Assembly (NCBI GenBank): GCA_964019055.1
Contig: OZ025216.1
Location: 4,686,001-4,750,000, forward strand
DNA from: Anthopleura xanthogrammica
Taxonomy: Eukaryota > Cnidaria > Anthozoa > Actiniaria > Actiniidae
Length of the DNA stretch: 64,000 nt
Direction: 5' to 3'
The notes beneath the pieces were generated by a model that saw only the letters and a program-made list of their open reading frames with translations, did no database searches and was not told where the DNA came from. Each line of letters opens with the position of its first letter. The first letter of the stretch is position 1. The position numbers and the translations under genes are program-made. Positions 1 to 12,800 of the stretch are shown in pieces.

Positions 1-792
1 TTTGACTGAAATACTTTTTGTATTGAGTGCGGTTTGCTTGTATTTCAGTTGGTTTACCACTCTTTACTTGGAAGGTTTAAAGTGAAATAGAAATAACAAA
101 GAATGAATGTCTTGCATGGCGTGCGCAAGGTTTACACCTTTTTGTGCCGTATGGTTTTTAGAAGAATACACATGTTAGCTTGAGCATATAGAATGTTACC
201 ATAGAAAATGTACCCTAGTTTTTAACGCCTAACATGACGATCCTTTTTGGGAGTTCCTGTGGTTATAAAACCATTTGTACTAATGGAAAACAAAGATTAT
301 CATCGAAATAGAAGTATTACGTTATTGGGCCGATCTTACTTACCGACTAAAGATAAAGCCTTCTTTGGGGTTCCTGTGGTAATCCTCGAACCACAGGAAG
401 CCCAGTTAAAGCTTTGGGTTCGAAAAAACCACAGCAAACGGCACGACACGTTTGGTCAGTCGGTTTATTGGTCGGCCGGTTGTTGGGTTGGTTGGTTGGT
501 TGGTCGGGTAGGATGGTTAGTTTGGTTTTTGGATCGTTCCAGTCAAGAAACTGTCGCTTATTCTAATATAAAAGAGTATTATCCTTGCAACGAATCCTAG
601 AGGTAAATATTCTATCAGCGTGATTTTAGCGTAATTTTTATGATTAGGAGGCCTGGACCTTTCCTGACAAAACGCGCAAATCTGAAAATCAATTTCAGTA
701 ATAAGACTAGCAGTGCATTATGGGTTATCAGTGTGAGGTTATCAAAAGTAACACATTACATAACACCTTAGGGTTGACATCAAAGGTTTCTT
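1..792. other. Downstream flank of the CTL gene
   Basis: No coding exon was found. It contains a GTTG-rich tract at about 470-520 and a small hairpin at about 365-405 built on TTCCTGTGGTAATC and CCACAGGAA. The CTL 3' UTR must end in this stretch. Confidence 0.6.
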
Positions 793-3627
793 CTATTCAT
801 CACTCTTTGGTTTTTCAGTATCACTGGCTCCGTCAACCCGTTCTACAGATCCCCTGTTTTGTTTGTTGAGAATCTTCTTCAGTGAGTCACTCATGTAGTA
901 TGGCTTCTCGGGACTGCCATCGTTACGCTCAATATCCTCCACTGAAAAAAACAACGATACCTTCAATACAGCAGCGAATCAATGGGGGAGAGGCAAGGGA
1001 CCAAGGTTCATAATCAACGTCTTTAATTACAAAGTATAACCAATTTACGGCGGTCAGTTTAGGGGAGGCAAAGCTTTATTAATTTTAAAAACGACGTCAA
1101 TTTTGACTTCGTAAAGAGGGAATGACGTCATATTTGATGTTGACGCCATTTTATCAATGGTAGAAAACAACATATTGTAATTTTTTTAAAACTACAATAA
1201 ATTCAATAGACATTTTCGGCTTGGGCGTAATGTTTTCCCATTTCAGACAACTCGTCATTCCCTAGAGTATCATTTCTTTGTTTACTGCTATTTTCATAAA
1301 CATGCGAACTCGGTAGCTGCGAGCTGCACGCTGAAATTTGGTTTATCGCTTCCATCAATCAAAAATAATCAGTCGGTACCTTTTATATTTATGATTGGCG
1401 GCAGTGAAAAACCAAATTCCAGCGAGCAACTCGCAATCACAGAGTTCGCATATTTATGAAAATTGCAGTAATGGTTGCACATGAGAAGACACATGAATAT
1501 GGACACAACTTAAACACAGAATCTTATCCTCCAAGCTATGGGATGACATGTGGTCTGAAATGATAAAAAATGTTACGCCCACCGTACACCGAAAAGTATA
1601 TATAGTAAATTAAGAGAGGTAGGCAAGCATGGTAGGGAGTAGGTGGATGTCAGTAATATGATACTTACAGAAGCAAAGGAAGATAGTATCGATGCACATG
1701 TCGTACACATCAAAGAACAACACGGTCACCACATAGGCAAAGATGATGGTGATCTACAATAACAATAATAAACTTAGTATAAAGGTATCAATTTTATTTT
1801 TGAAATTTGAAACTATTCTAGGCCAGCTGATCATAAATAGTGACTTAGAAATGATGTCACTGCAAAACTGAGGCGTCATGAAGCCTGTAAATATTGACTT
1901 ATAAAAATTTATATCTGAGATAAATCTAGATTTTCAGGGCTGAGAGGTTTTCGATATTTTATATACGTTTACTAAGATATTCATTATTGAGTGGAAAAAT
2001 AAAATGAAGAAATCTCTGTTTCCCGAAACGCCGGGCTACTAGTAAAGATGACACCTCAGTTTTGCAAATTTTCTCGATTTTGATTGGCTAATATTTTTTC
2101 TCAGATCAGCTGGGGCATTTTATGTTCAAATTTGTTTAACTGAAAGATCTGTAGACTTGCTTTTCCTCCCGACGCTAGTATTCTGTTTATGAAGATTTGA
2201 ATTGACCGGGGGGGGGGGGGGGGGGGTACGCTCCCATAAAACGAAGGAGGGCGGGAATGATCGTTGTATCTTTAAGGGGTTTAAAAATCGTGAGTCACTC
2301 GCTCTTTTAGGGGTAAAAAATAAAAAAGCTGTTTGTATTTTAGCACGTGCGGTATCTTTCGTGCAAAAACATTCAGTCGTCCTTTAAGTACTATCTGCGC
2401 ATGCGTATGTCGTTATGCTTATGCTAGCGTCGCTAGTGTGATTCAGGTTTAGGCTTTAAGTACTTACAATGACTGGCACCACAGCATAGTTGAGGGAAGT
2501 TGGGTCATCTTCATTGACCTTACGGAACCAGAAGTAACTGGCCACGCCTGGAAAAAAATGGCAGTTCAATTATTGACTTTAGATTAAGATTTTTCACAGA
2601 TGTTTGATAGAAGAAGGAAATCAAGGTAAAAGGGAGGGAGGGAAATAGAAGAAACAAATAAACCCCTTGTAGCAAGTCCCAATGCAGATCAATTTGAAGG
2701 ACAAAAATATAGGCTTTCAATTCTCAGGGGAGATTGAAATTCTTTTGTTTTGTCCTCCAAAGTGAGCTGTTGCTTTGACGTGCAAGGGGTCCATATCAAG
2801 CGTAGGAGAGACGATGTGAGTAAGAAAAGAAAAGAAAGATAAAAAGAAAGAGAGGACGAAAGAACGAGAGGAAGGAAGGGATAAATGCATATGGTAAGAT
2901 ATTCTATATTAGTTTATTTTACCTATGATGCCAGTTACAAAGATCTTTCCAAGGAACAACAAGAATGTTGTGACGCTGTTTACTGCTGCGACCCTGGGAT
3001 AAAAAACAATATGTTCACAGCTGATGACCTTAATCATTCATTTGATGATGATGATGACGGCGATGATGATGATAACCGTGATGATGATGGTGATCAAGAT
3101 GATGAAGATGACAATGACGATGGTGTGACTGATGATGATGAAAATATTTATAATAATGACTATCTACTCACCTGAGTACATTCCTCAGTAGCAGCTGGAA
3201 GGCATCTTTGGCAGAGGAACAGAAATTCTTGCCATAAATCGCGATCTGTTGGCACAAACAACACAAACACCATCAGCTATTACAGTATAAAATATCTGGT
3301 GTTTCACCCCTGATTCTCTAGTTTTGATGTTGCTGCCGTTGTAGTTGCTGTTGTTGCTGTTGCCGTTGTAGTTGCTGTTGTTGTCGTTGCTGCTGCTGTT
3401 GTAGTTGCTGTTGTTGTCGTTGCTGCTGCCGTTGTAGTTGCTGTTGTTGTCGTTGCTGCTGCCGTTGTAGTTGCTGTTGTTGCTGCTGTTGTTGTTGTTG
3501 CTGCTGTTGTTCTTGTCGTTGTTGCTGCTGTTGTTGTTGTTGCTGCTGTTGTCGTTGTTGTTGCTGTTGTTGTTGTTGCTGTTGTTGCTGCTGTTGTCGT
3601 TGTTGTTGCTGTTGTTGCTGTTGTCGT

Positions 3628-3659
<32 letters not shown>

Positions 3660-3798
3660 CTGCTGTTGTCGTTGTTGCTGCTGCTGTTGTTGTTGTTGTT
3701 ATTGCTGTTGTTGCTGCTGTTGTCGTTGTTGCTGTTGTTGTTGCTGCTGTTGTTCTTGTCGTTGTTGCTGCTGTTGTCGTTGTTGCTGCTGTTGTTGT

Positions 3799-3830
<32 letters not shown>

Positions 3831-6800
3831 TTGTTGTCGTTGCTGCTGTTGTTGTTGTTGCTGCTGTTGTTCTTGTCGTTGTTGCTGCTGCTGTTGTTGT
3901 TGTTGCTGCTGTTGTCGTTGTTGCTGCTGTTGTTGTTGCTGTTGTTGCTGTTGTTGTTGTTGTTGATGCTCTTGTTTCTGCTGTTATTGTTGTCTTTGTT
4001 ATTGGTGTTGTTGTTGTTGTTGTTGTTGTTATAGATGTATGAATCAACACAGTTAGCGTAGCGATTACTCACCACAATGTAAGCATTCTTGTTCAGGAAC
4101 CTCAGGCACTTCTCCAGACACCAGAAGCAACACCTACAGCAACTGAAAACCAACCAAAGCTAATTAAAACCCATCTCTGTCTTGTACAACACGGCCATAA
4201 TAGTGTGCCAAACAAGTGAGAGGTCCACCCTAATTTTTAGATTAATCATATCCATTTTGAAATCATTAGCAAATCCTGCAATCTGATTGGCTACAAAGTG
4301 TGCGATTTAAGCATTAATTGCACTATTTTGAATCATTAATTGCATCATTTTGTCAAACAATCACTTTTGAAGCTACATATAACTGTTGAGTATTTTAATA
4401 TATTAAGTTTCAAAATGGATATGATTAATAGGTAATAGAACTGAGTGTCTTGCAATTTTGGGCAGAAATCACACTCGTGATTAACAAATTGCACTCCCGC
4501 TGCGCGGTCGTGCAATTTTGTAATCACTCTTGCGATTTCAGCCCAAATTGCACTCAACTCAGTTCTATTACCATTATAAATTAATATAATTGGCTCATTT
4601 TGGGGTAGCCGAGCTTTGATCATGGTGTTAGGGTCAAGGCTTGTTTTCCTTTCTTCTTCAGAGAAAATCGTGCGGATGCTCAGGGGATTAAAAAGTGAGA
4701 TAATATTTTGTAAAACATGTTATATTTTAGTTGTACCGTTAAGGCAATGGGCTCGCGCACTCGTGCGCATCTTTCTGCGCATTTTTTTTTTCATTTAGAA
4801 TTGTATAATATATTGACCAAAATGTGAAACAATACACTGTATTTATATAACTTGACAATTAGTCGCATGGCAGTCATTTTGTGTATGTTCGATGACTCGA
4901 GGCATGCGCGACAAAACCCATGGATTGGGCTACCTGTGTGCTTTCCGTTTGTCGCTCTTCATTTTGCGTTGCTTTACGACTTATATCTTGTAAATGAATA
5001 CGGTGACCTATACAATTTTTTCCTGAATTCGATGTCTTTTAACTAAAGCTAGTACATATCGAAAAAAATCAAAAATCTATCGGTTTGTTTTCGAGAAAAT
5101 CGTGAAACATCATCTAAAAAAGACTTGACATTCGCACGTAATTTCGACTGTTTTTCAAGTTGGAAATGTCAAAACTTAGCATTTTTCCTGAACTTTGTGA
5201 CATTAAACTGTTTTTCATATTGCAGCCACCAGAATTAAACTAGACGTAATACTTTGAGAAGCGTTGTTTTCGTTCTAGACTCGCTGGGGAGTGCCGTGTT
5301 CAAGCTAACATAGTGCAAAATCTATGTCGATGACCCCCGATTTTTGTTGTTGTTCTGTTTTGTCCATCTCAAAAACTATCTATATGCAAAATTATAGGAA
5401 AATCTATCGGTTAAATTTGCGCGAGCCCATTGCCTTAAGCGAATTTTGAGTCAAATATACCAAAAAATTGCATATTCTACAAAATATTATCCCACTTTTT
5501 AATCCCCTGAGCATGCGCTTAGAGCAGTAGCGCGGAATGCTTACTAACCAGAGAATGAACTTCACAGCCTTGTTGTCCTGACCATACTCTGTAATGAAGA
5601 TAAATAGCGAAACATAAGTTAAATAATGAGATTTGAGATTTGATTTCTTTTATAAAATACAAATTAGGCCCGGTTTAGACGTCCAAGTTCACATGTGCCG
5701 AATCTAATGCAAATGAGCAAAACCTATTGTTTGAGTTAATTTGCATTAGATTCTGCACATGTGAATTTCGACGTCTAAACCGGGCCTTAGTGTAGCCGTT
5801 TAATATTTTGGATATAAATGACCAAAATAGAAAGTGAGCACGCGTGCTATGTGCTCTTATAATGCACGTGCTCCTAACCAATCAGATATCGAGATTTATG
5901 ACAGTTATTTTATAATGTACAGAAAATGGTGAATTGAGATCAAGAGTTTATGAACCAGATTACCTTTGAGTTTATGATTAATGTATTCCAACACCGCTCT
6001 GATCATCTGTACTATAGCTATGATAGCTGCACCAAATGCCAGGGAACCTGTGTGGTACCTGAAAAATGGTAAATTATAGGTATCCATGGTTACAACTAGT
6101 CAATGTTTCAGACTGCATGTCATTGGCTGCATGCCCTACCAAGAGACCCCTCCCTTTCCCTTGAACCCATCCTTGGTTAAGGATGGAGGAAACCAGCAAT
6201 ATCAGAGGACACACCCCATTTCGTGCGGTTATTTTCCTAATGAACCCCTACACTATCCTAAATCACTGTCCAACCATGCACCACTCCCCTTAAGTGGCTC
6301 TTCTGTGATGTTTGCTCCTCACGCACTACCACTAGGTTCAATATTTACAACATACAACACTCAACTCACATGTTGATTTTTACATAAGCAGGAAAACTGG
6401 AGAACCCCTGAAAAAACCCATCATAGCAAGGGAGAGAACAACACATCCAACACACTCAGCTCACATATATATGTGGCTCAGCCGGGAATCAAACCCTCGA
6501 ATCCAAGCATGAACTACACAGCAGTTAAAAACAGTGCCGCAGCACCTCATGTCACCCATATTGTCAATCTCTCTCTTACTGAAATTTACCTTATTGTCCT
6601 CCAGAAAGACGACAAGATTGGCAGGGAAGGGATGTCCTGGAAGAAAAAACTTGTATTAAAATACTGTGAGGAGGTGGGGGGGGGGGGGGGGGGGGGGGGA
6701 GGTTTTTCATTTGGGGGGCTACTGTTAAAAGAGTTTGGAACGAAGAAGAGATGGTAAATTTTTTCTTTAACTTTCCCAGTCAATCTTTTATGCCTCATTA

Positions 6801-9800
6801 ACACCATGGATGTGAGACACCAAAGACTACAACTGGAAGGATATTTTCATTAAATAGTAGACTAATTACTGGGTTGCTATGGTAGCAAACCAGTCTTAAA
6901 ATGAGATCCGTTTTTCGGGCGTCAGGTAGACCATAATTTCACGCGTCATGATTGGTCGAGAACTTGTAAACAATGTCCAATGTCCAATGAAGTTGCCATA
7001 CGACATCGAGGACGATGTATTTATAGTTTTTAGTGTTGTATCGCCATTAATTCATTCGTTCAGGGTTCGTGAAGTACTATTTTGTCTGTAGGCATGTTGC
7101 GTACTATTGTCTTTAGGTTTTTTAACGCTACGCTTAAACTACTTACAAATACACACGCCGTACGTGGTAGACACACACTAAAAGATGTTATTGAGCGATT
7201 TTGGAACGGGTTGGTCCACATACTCAAAGAGAGAAGTCTGAGAATCTATGAGCTATCTTTGAGAAGGCTATGAGCAAACTACGGTATGAGAATCGTAGAA
7301 CTAGACAAACTAGTCAAAATAGACTAAGAGAATCTATAAACTACCTAGCTATGATCAAACTAGATCTTACCATATCTCAGATACAAAAAAATATACTGAG
7401 ACAAACTACAGAACGAGAGACAAACTACAAAACGAGTGACAAACAAAGCTTTGATGAAAGCTGACTCCAAGAACTTGTAGAAGTCAGACGAGCTGATAGT
7501 GATCTACAAGAAAGCGAACTGCCAAGACTCCTTGTTGAATATTTCCATTTATAAAAATACAGAAAACAAAAACTGAGGGGAAAACAAATGACCAGTTAAA
7601 CACATTTTGGCTAAGAGTATTTACATTGATAAAACGTTTGTTTTGCAGCGAACAGTTTCGATACTGAAATAGATATGTTTATTTCATCAGCTAGTCTTGA
7701 AAGGTACTCTAGTAGATCAAGCAGAAATATAATATGCGTTGACAAGTCAGTAACGCAACACTAATGTCTTACTAGAATTTGAAATGTTTTTAATAAAGGG
7801 GGACTTTGAACCCAAAAGGAACACTTTGGTAAGAAATAATAGAGTATATAGGATTGGTGAGTGGGCGAGCTCTCGCACAGGCAACCCAGTGAACGCTCCA
7901 AGAGCGTCTAGTTAGGTTATAGTTGTGATAAAAAGTTAAATTTTACACCGTAAAAAAATAAGAAAGATCACTTACTGACGTTTCGGACGCTAGTTCTTCG
8001 TCGGAGTGCTTTTTACTCCGACGAAGGACTAGCGTCCGAAACGTCAGTAAGTGATCTTTCTTATTTTTTACGGTGTAAAATTTATCTTTTTATCACAGAT
8101 ATTTCATTAGAAACACCGACGCAGCCCACACTAGCTTACCGCTAGTTATCATCTAATTAGGTTTTACCCAGGAGGTGGGGTTATAATACTTCTTTTTTTT
8201 TCTTACGTCTGGCTTGTGGAAGGCAAAGTACCAGGATGCAAAGGCACCAGCAAGAACACACTGACCCAAAGCAATAATGAAGTTCATGACCCACAACCAA
8301 CCAAAGAAATGGTAAACCTGCATCCGCAGAAGATGTCTGGAAAAAAAAAGAAGATATTTGATGCTATTAACGGTGGACTTGGATCTAAGAGGCTTCCTTG
8401 ACTTTGCATGTATATCTATGGTGCAATGTTTTGAAGAGCAAGGGGACTACATATGTAGTCAGGGTCAGGGGCGGATCCAGGATTTTACAAAGGGGGGTGG
8501 CTAACTCTAAAAAAATATTAAAAGGATAGGTCTAGGGTTGCGGACAACTCTTTAGGTCCAGGCAATGCAAAATTCATATCATTATTTTTATACAATGGGA
8601 CACATTCAGATGTATTTTTTTCTTTTATTTACTGAATTAACTAATCATTTTAATATTTTTCCTGTTTTAAACCCTGCAAAGAGGGGGGTGGCTAGCCACC
8701 CAATCCACCCCCTGGATGTGCCCCTGCAAGTGAACTTGATAAACTTACTTATTTTCCTTGTATCCTATAAGAATACAGCTAGCCGAGGTATTGGGGTACT
8801 TTGAATCAAATGTCTGCAACATGAGAAGCTCAACGTTAGGGTCAGAGTCAAAACAAATGATTTGAATTGTTTTAGGTGGTACTAAGATACCAGTAAATAC
8901 ACTGTTGAAGTGCTCAATACTCAGTGTCTGTAGTAACTCTTTCTATACGTTGTATAGCATACATGCAAATAGACCATACATTAAAGTTTGTGATTTGGCT
9001 TTTAGTTTTGGAGATATTTGAGGACAATATCCAGGATTTCACGTCCAGAGGTGGTGGCAGGGTCCGTGCAGGCTTCTTGTGAAGACATTCAAGGACATTT
9101 CAAGGAGTATTCAAGGACCAAAATGAAAATTTTCGAGGACCACATAACGATGGATGCGATCGGGATTACGAACTTTTAGATGAGGAAAACAGGCGTTTTG
9201 GGTTACGAAAACCTTTCTAAATATTTTTCAAGGAGTATTTACGATTTTCAAGGAATTTTTTCTTTTTTCAAGGAGTTTCAAGTGCCCTTGAAATGAGTTT
9301 TCAAATTCCAGCACTTTTCAAGGAGTTCAAGGACCTGCACGAACCCTGTGGTGGGTAGCCTCCTTTGCAGACGTTCTTAGGGTCGTCACGTCGTCACGCA
9401 ACGTTTCTCTCCCCACTAGTGGGGAGAGAAGTATTGCGTGACGACCCTAAGAGCGTCTGCGTAGGAGGCTATGTGGTGGGTACCAGTTATCAAATTTCAC
9501 GAGGAAAAACCCACCCATTCAAAGTCTTAAAAACAGCAAGGTACGCATACAGCACTGCGCTTTTCACAGTCATACAAAAACTGCTCTAAAAATACTGTGA
9601 GAAAAAGGAGAAAGCTTTGCATTTCAATACCTTAGCATCACAATCAATTGAGTTGGTCAAGTTATAGATATCATTTTCAGGTACATCTACAGTCTTGTAT
9701 TGTGGTGTACCATTAGTAGAAAGGAAACTGATAAGTTATATATGCAGTCAAGAAAAATGTTGTCATGCTGGCTAAAATAAAACATCACAGCTGTACGAAA

Positions 9801-12800
9801 GACTAAGTCCAAAACGAAAAGCAGTTTTGTTAAGATCTTTTTGTTCATTACACCATTAAATTTTGTTGTCAGAACTTCTACTCGTTTCAGGTAGAGGTTA
9901 AATCATTGAGAAATTTGTTTTGCTTTATTTTATCTGTTTTTGTAAGCAGTTGGACCCGGAAATACGTCACAACTTAACAGCTCTATTGAGATGCATTTTC
10001 ACACACTAATTAGCCAATTAGAGCCCACATTATATCATGGCTATGCTATAATATTATAATAACTAAATAATAGTTAATGATGAATAAAGGATACAGCAAT
10101 ACACCAATGAACCAGAAAAACAGGACGAGCTGCATCAACCAAGGTATCAGAGGAAAGAACAGAGTAGACAGCATTGTTGATAAGGCCCTGAATATAGAAT
10201 CAGAGGTAATACTTACTATTCAATGCCCCTGCCTATTGTTTTCTCTCTGCACTATATCAATGGGTAATAGTAAACTATACGACCCACAAATCGCTGTCAG
10301 TAGGGTATTGGTAGGGTGATGGTAGGTTGTTGGCAGGGTGTTGGTAGGTTGTTGGCAGGGTGTTGGTAGGTTGTCAGTAGGGTGTTGGTAGGTTGTTGGC
10401 AGGGTGTTGGTAGGTTGTCAGTAGGGTGTTGGTAGGTTGTTGGTAGGTTGTCGGTAGGTAATGGTTGCTGAGACCAAAGACTTACCAAGCAAATCCCATC
10501 CCCCCCCCCCCTATGAAAATGAATGATTCCTTACTTGCTGGCTTCACTGATCATCTCTACAGCAATCTTGATGCGACTGCACAGGACCAGTAGGATAAGA
10601 AGAATCACAATCAGCATGACGATCAAAAATATTCCTGTCATTAAAAAAAAATGAAATTATTAAATATTAGGAAAAATTATAAAGTTTGGATTTTAATAAA
10701 AAAGCCATAATCTAAAAAATCTTGGGAGTTTTATCAATCCCTGCAGCAACCTGAGGGACAGCTAAGGGACCAGCCATTATTTACAGAGGGGCGGTGCATT
10801 TTGATTTTCACTTGCACAAATTTTTGTGACCCCTCCCCCAAAGTGCCCTTTGTCTCTCTTAGCCTTGTCATTTCTTGAGCATAAAAAATACTGACCCCCT
10901 CTTTTTGCACCAGCCCCCCTCCCTGTAAATAATGGCCAGTCCTTAAATCACAGATAAATTTGGGATGTATATCGTGCTAGGTTTTGCAGAGGGAGGAAAA
11001 CTGGAGATCATGGAGAAGAAGAGAAGAAGAGACTCAACAAACTCTACTTAAATAGATTGAATTATGCTGATCCAGCATAAACTGTCATTAAATAAATGCA
11101 GTTCTGTGATACATTATCATAAATAGACCTGCATTCTCAAAGGTTCCAAGTCTCAAGTGTGATCATCAATAATAACTGATGACAACAGGGGCAGTAAGGG
11201 AGGGTCTCAGCACCATTCATGAAAATTACAAAAGGATGATCACGGCTCACGAAAAATATCAAACGTTCAAATTCAAGAATATTCACAATTCGTGACCTTT
11301 AGAACGTGCTTCTCACAGATCACAAAAAAAAAACTGTTCATGATTTCACACGAAAACCCCTTACTGCCCCTGTGACATCTATGGTTGGCCTACGATGGCC
11401 AGTAGCAAAAATCCAACACAAGTTTTAAAAAAATAAATAAAAGTGATGATACAAGGATAAGTTATAAGACAGTAATAGCCTACCAAGAGCGAGCCATGTT
11501 TCCTTGGAATCTTTGTAACTTGACAGGTCAGAGGTAAACTTAAATTCCTTGCTTTGGCCAGAATCGTTCAGCATCTTGAACTTAGAGAAGCACCAGTACA
11601 TGCCTGTGTAGATAAATGAAATGAAAAAAAAAATGAAAAAAAGTGGATAAAGGTATAAGAAATGAATACTGAGAAGCACAAGGGATTCAAGGAAAAAACA
11701 AAAGATTAGTTCAAGAAAGTGAAATTTATAGAATCCAGAAGTTAGTGAATGAATGTAGAAAAATGACAAAAAGTTGATATGAAAAACAGTACATGACTGG
11801 TACATGATCTCAGGCTTCAATATTTATTAATAATAATACCATGATCTCCTCGGAGTTCATTGTTTTTGGAGGGACGTTTAATGGCTAACATCCCTCCTTC
11901 ATGAATAGGATGAGGGAAATTTAGTCTCTAAATTTCCCTCATCCATATGAATGAGGGAAATTTAGAAACTAAATTTCCCTCATCTTATTCATGAGGTTGT
12001 CCCTCATGCAACCCAATCATCGGGACACCGAGTCTGAAAGACCCGGTTCGAAATCGGATGCATATTTAATCAGGATGTATGTGTTCCTTCTACAAGCTTT
12101 ATTCAATGTGGGATAGAGAAATTTGTCTTTGGGCCTGAGTGAACACGCTAAAACGATATTCGCGCATGCGTAAACGATGTTGTTGGTCACCATTTGATTT
12201 CAAACAAAACGTTTTCCCATGAGACGCATTATAGATTAGACACATATCAGTTTATTGTGCTAACAATGAGTATTCCTCAGCGTTCCCCAGAGTAGGGAGT
12301 CATCAAGGCTCTTTCAACGAAATCTCTTTAATATATTCTGATTTAAAGCTCATTTAGAGCATAATTCTTGATGTTTTCCTCGGAAATCATGGTATTACAA
12401 ACTAATACCATGGCAATTTCGGGATATTAGTGATTAAATGTCCCCTTGCCTCGGGAGGTTTAGTAAAAGTCCCTCGGCCTACGGCCTCGGGACTTCCACT
12501 AAACCTCCCTCGGCTTCAGAGACATTTAATCACTAATATCCCTCATTGCCATGGTATTACTTATAATAGAAATCGTGCTTGACAAGAAAAAATATCTAAA
12601 ATATAGCATATTCTACAAAATGTTATCCCACTTTTTAAGCCAGTAGAGAAATTTAATGCAGGATATTTTTCCAGAGTATGTGGAGATTATGGTGGGACAA
12701 GATGCTGGATGATATCAAAACCTAAAAAAACTTCTGCTATTTAAGGAAATTGCAGGGCTTCAAGTGTCCCTATATTTCCTATATTTTCCCCCCTAAGTTC

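Noticed and set aside
3185..4153. Poly-Asn/Ser, poly-Thr/Ala and poly-Leu open frames
   Set aside because: They are readings of one triplet array in three frames. The pieces matching real protein are the CTL exons at its two ends.
7082..7464. Two adjoining 63-64-codon plus-strand frames
   Set aside because: Composition reflects local degenerate repeats; no domain recognised.
12003..12065. tRNA-like B-box GGTTCGAAATC
   Set aside because: No matching A-box or cloverleaf stems could be drawn upstream, so neither a tRNA nor a SINE is claimed.
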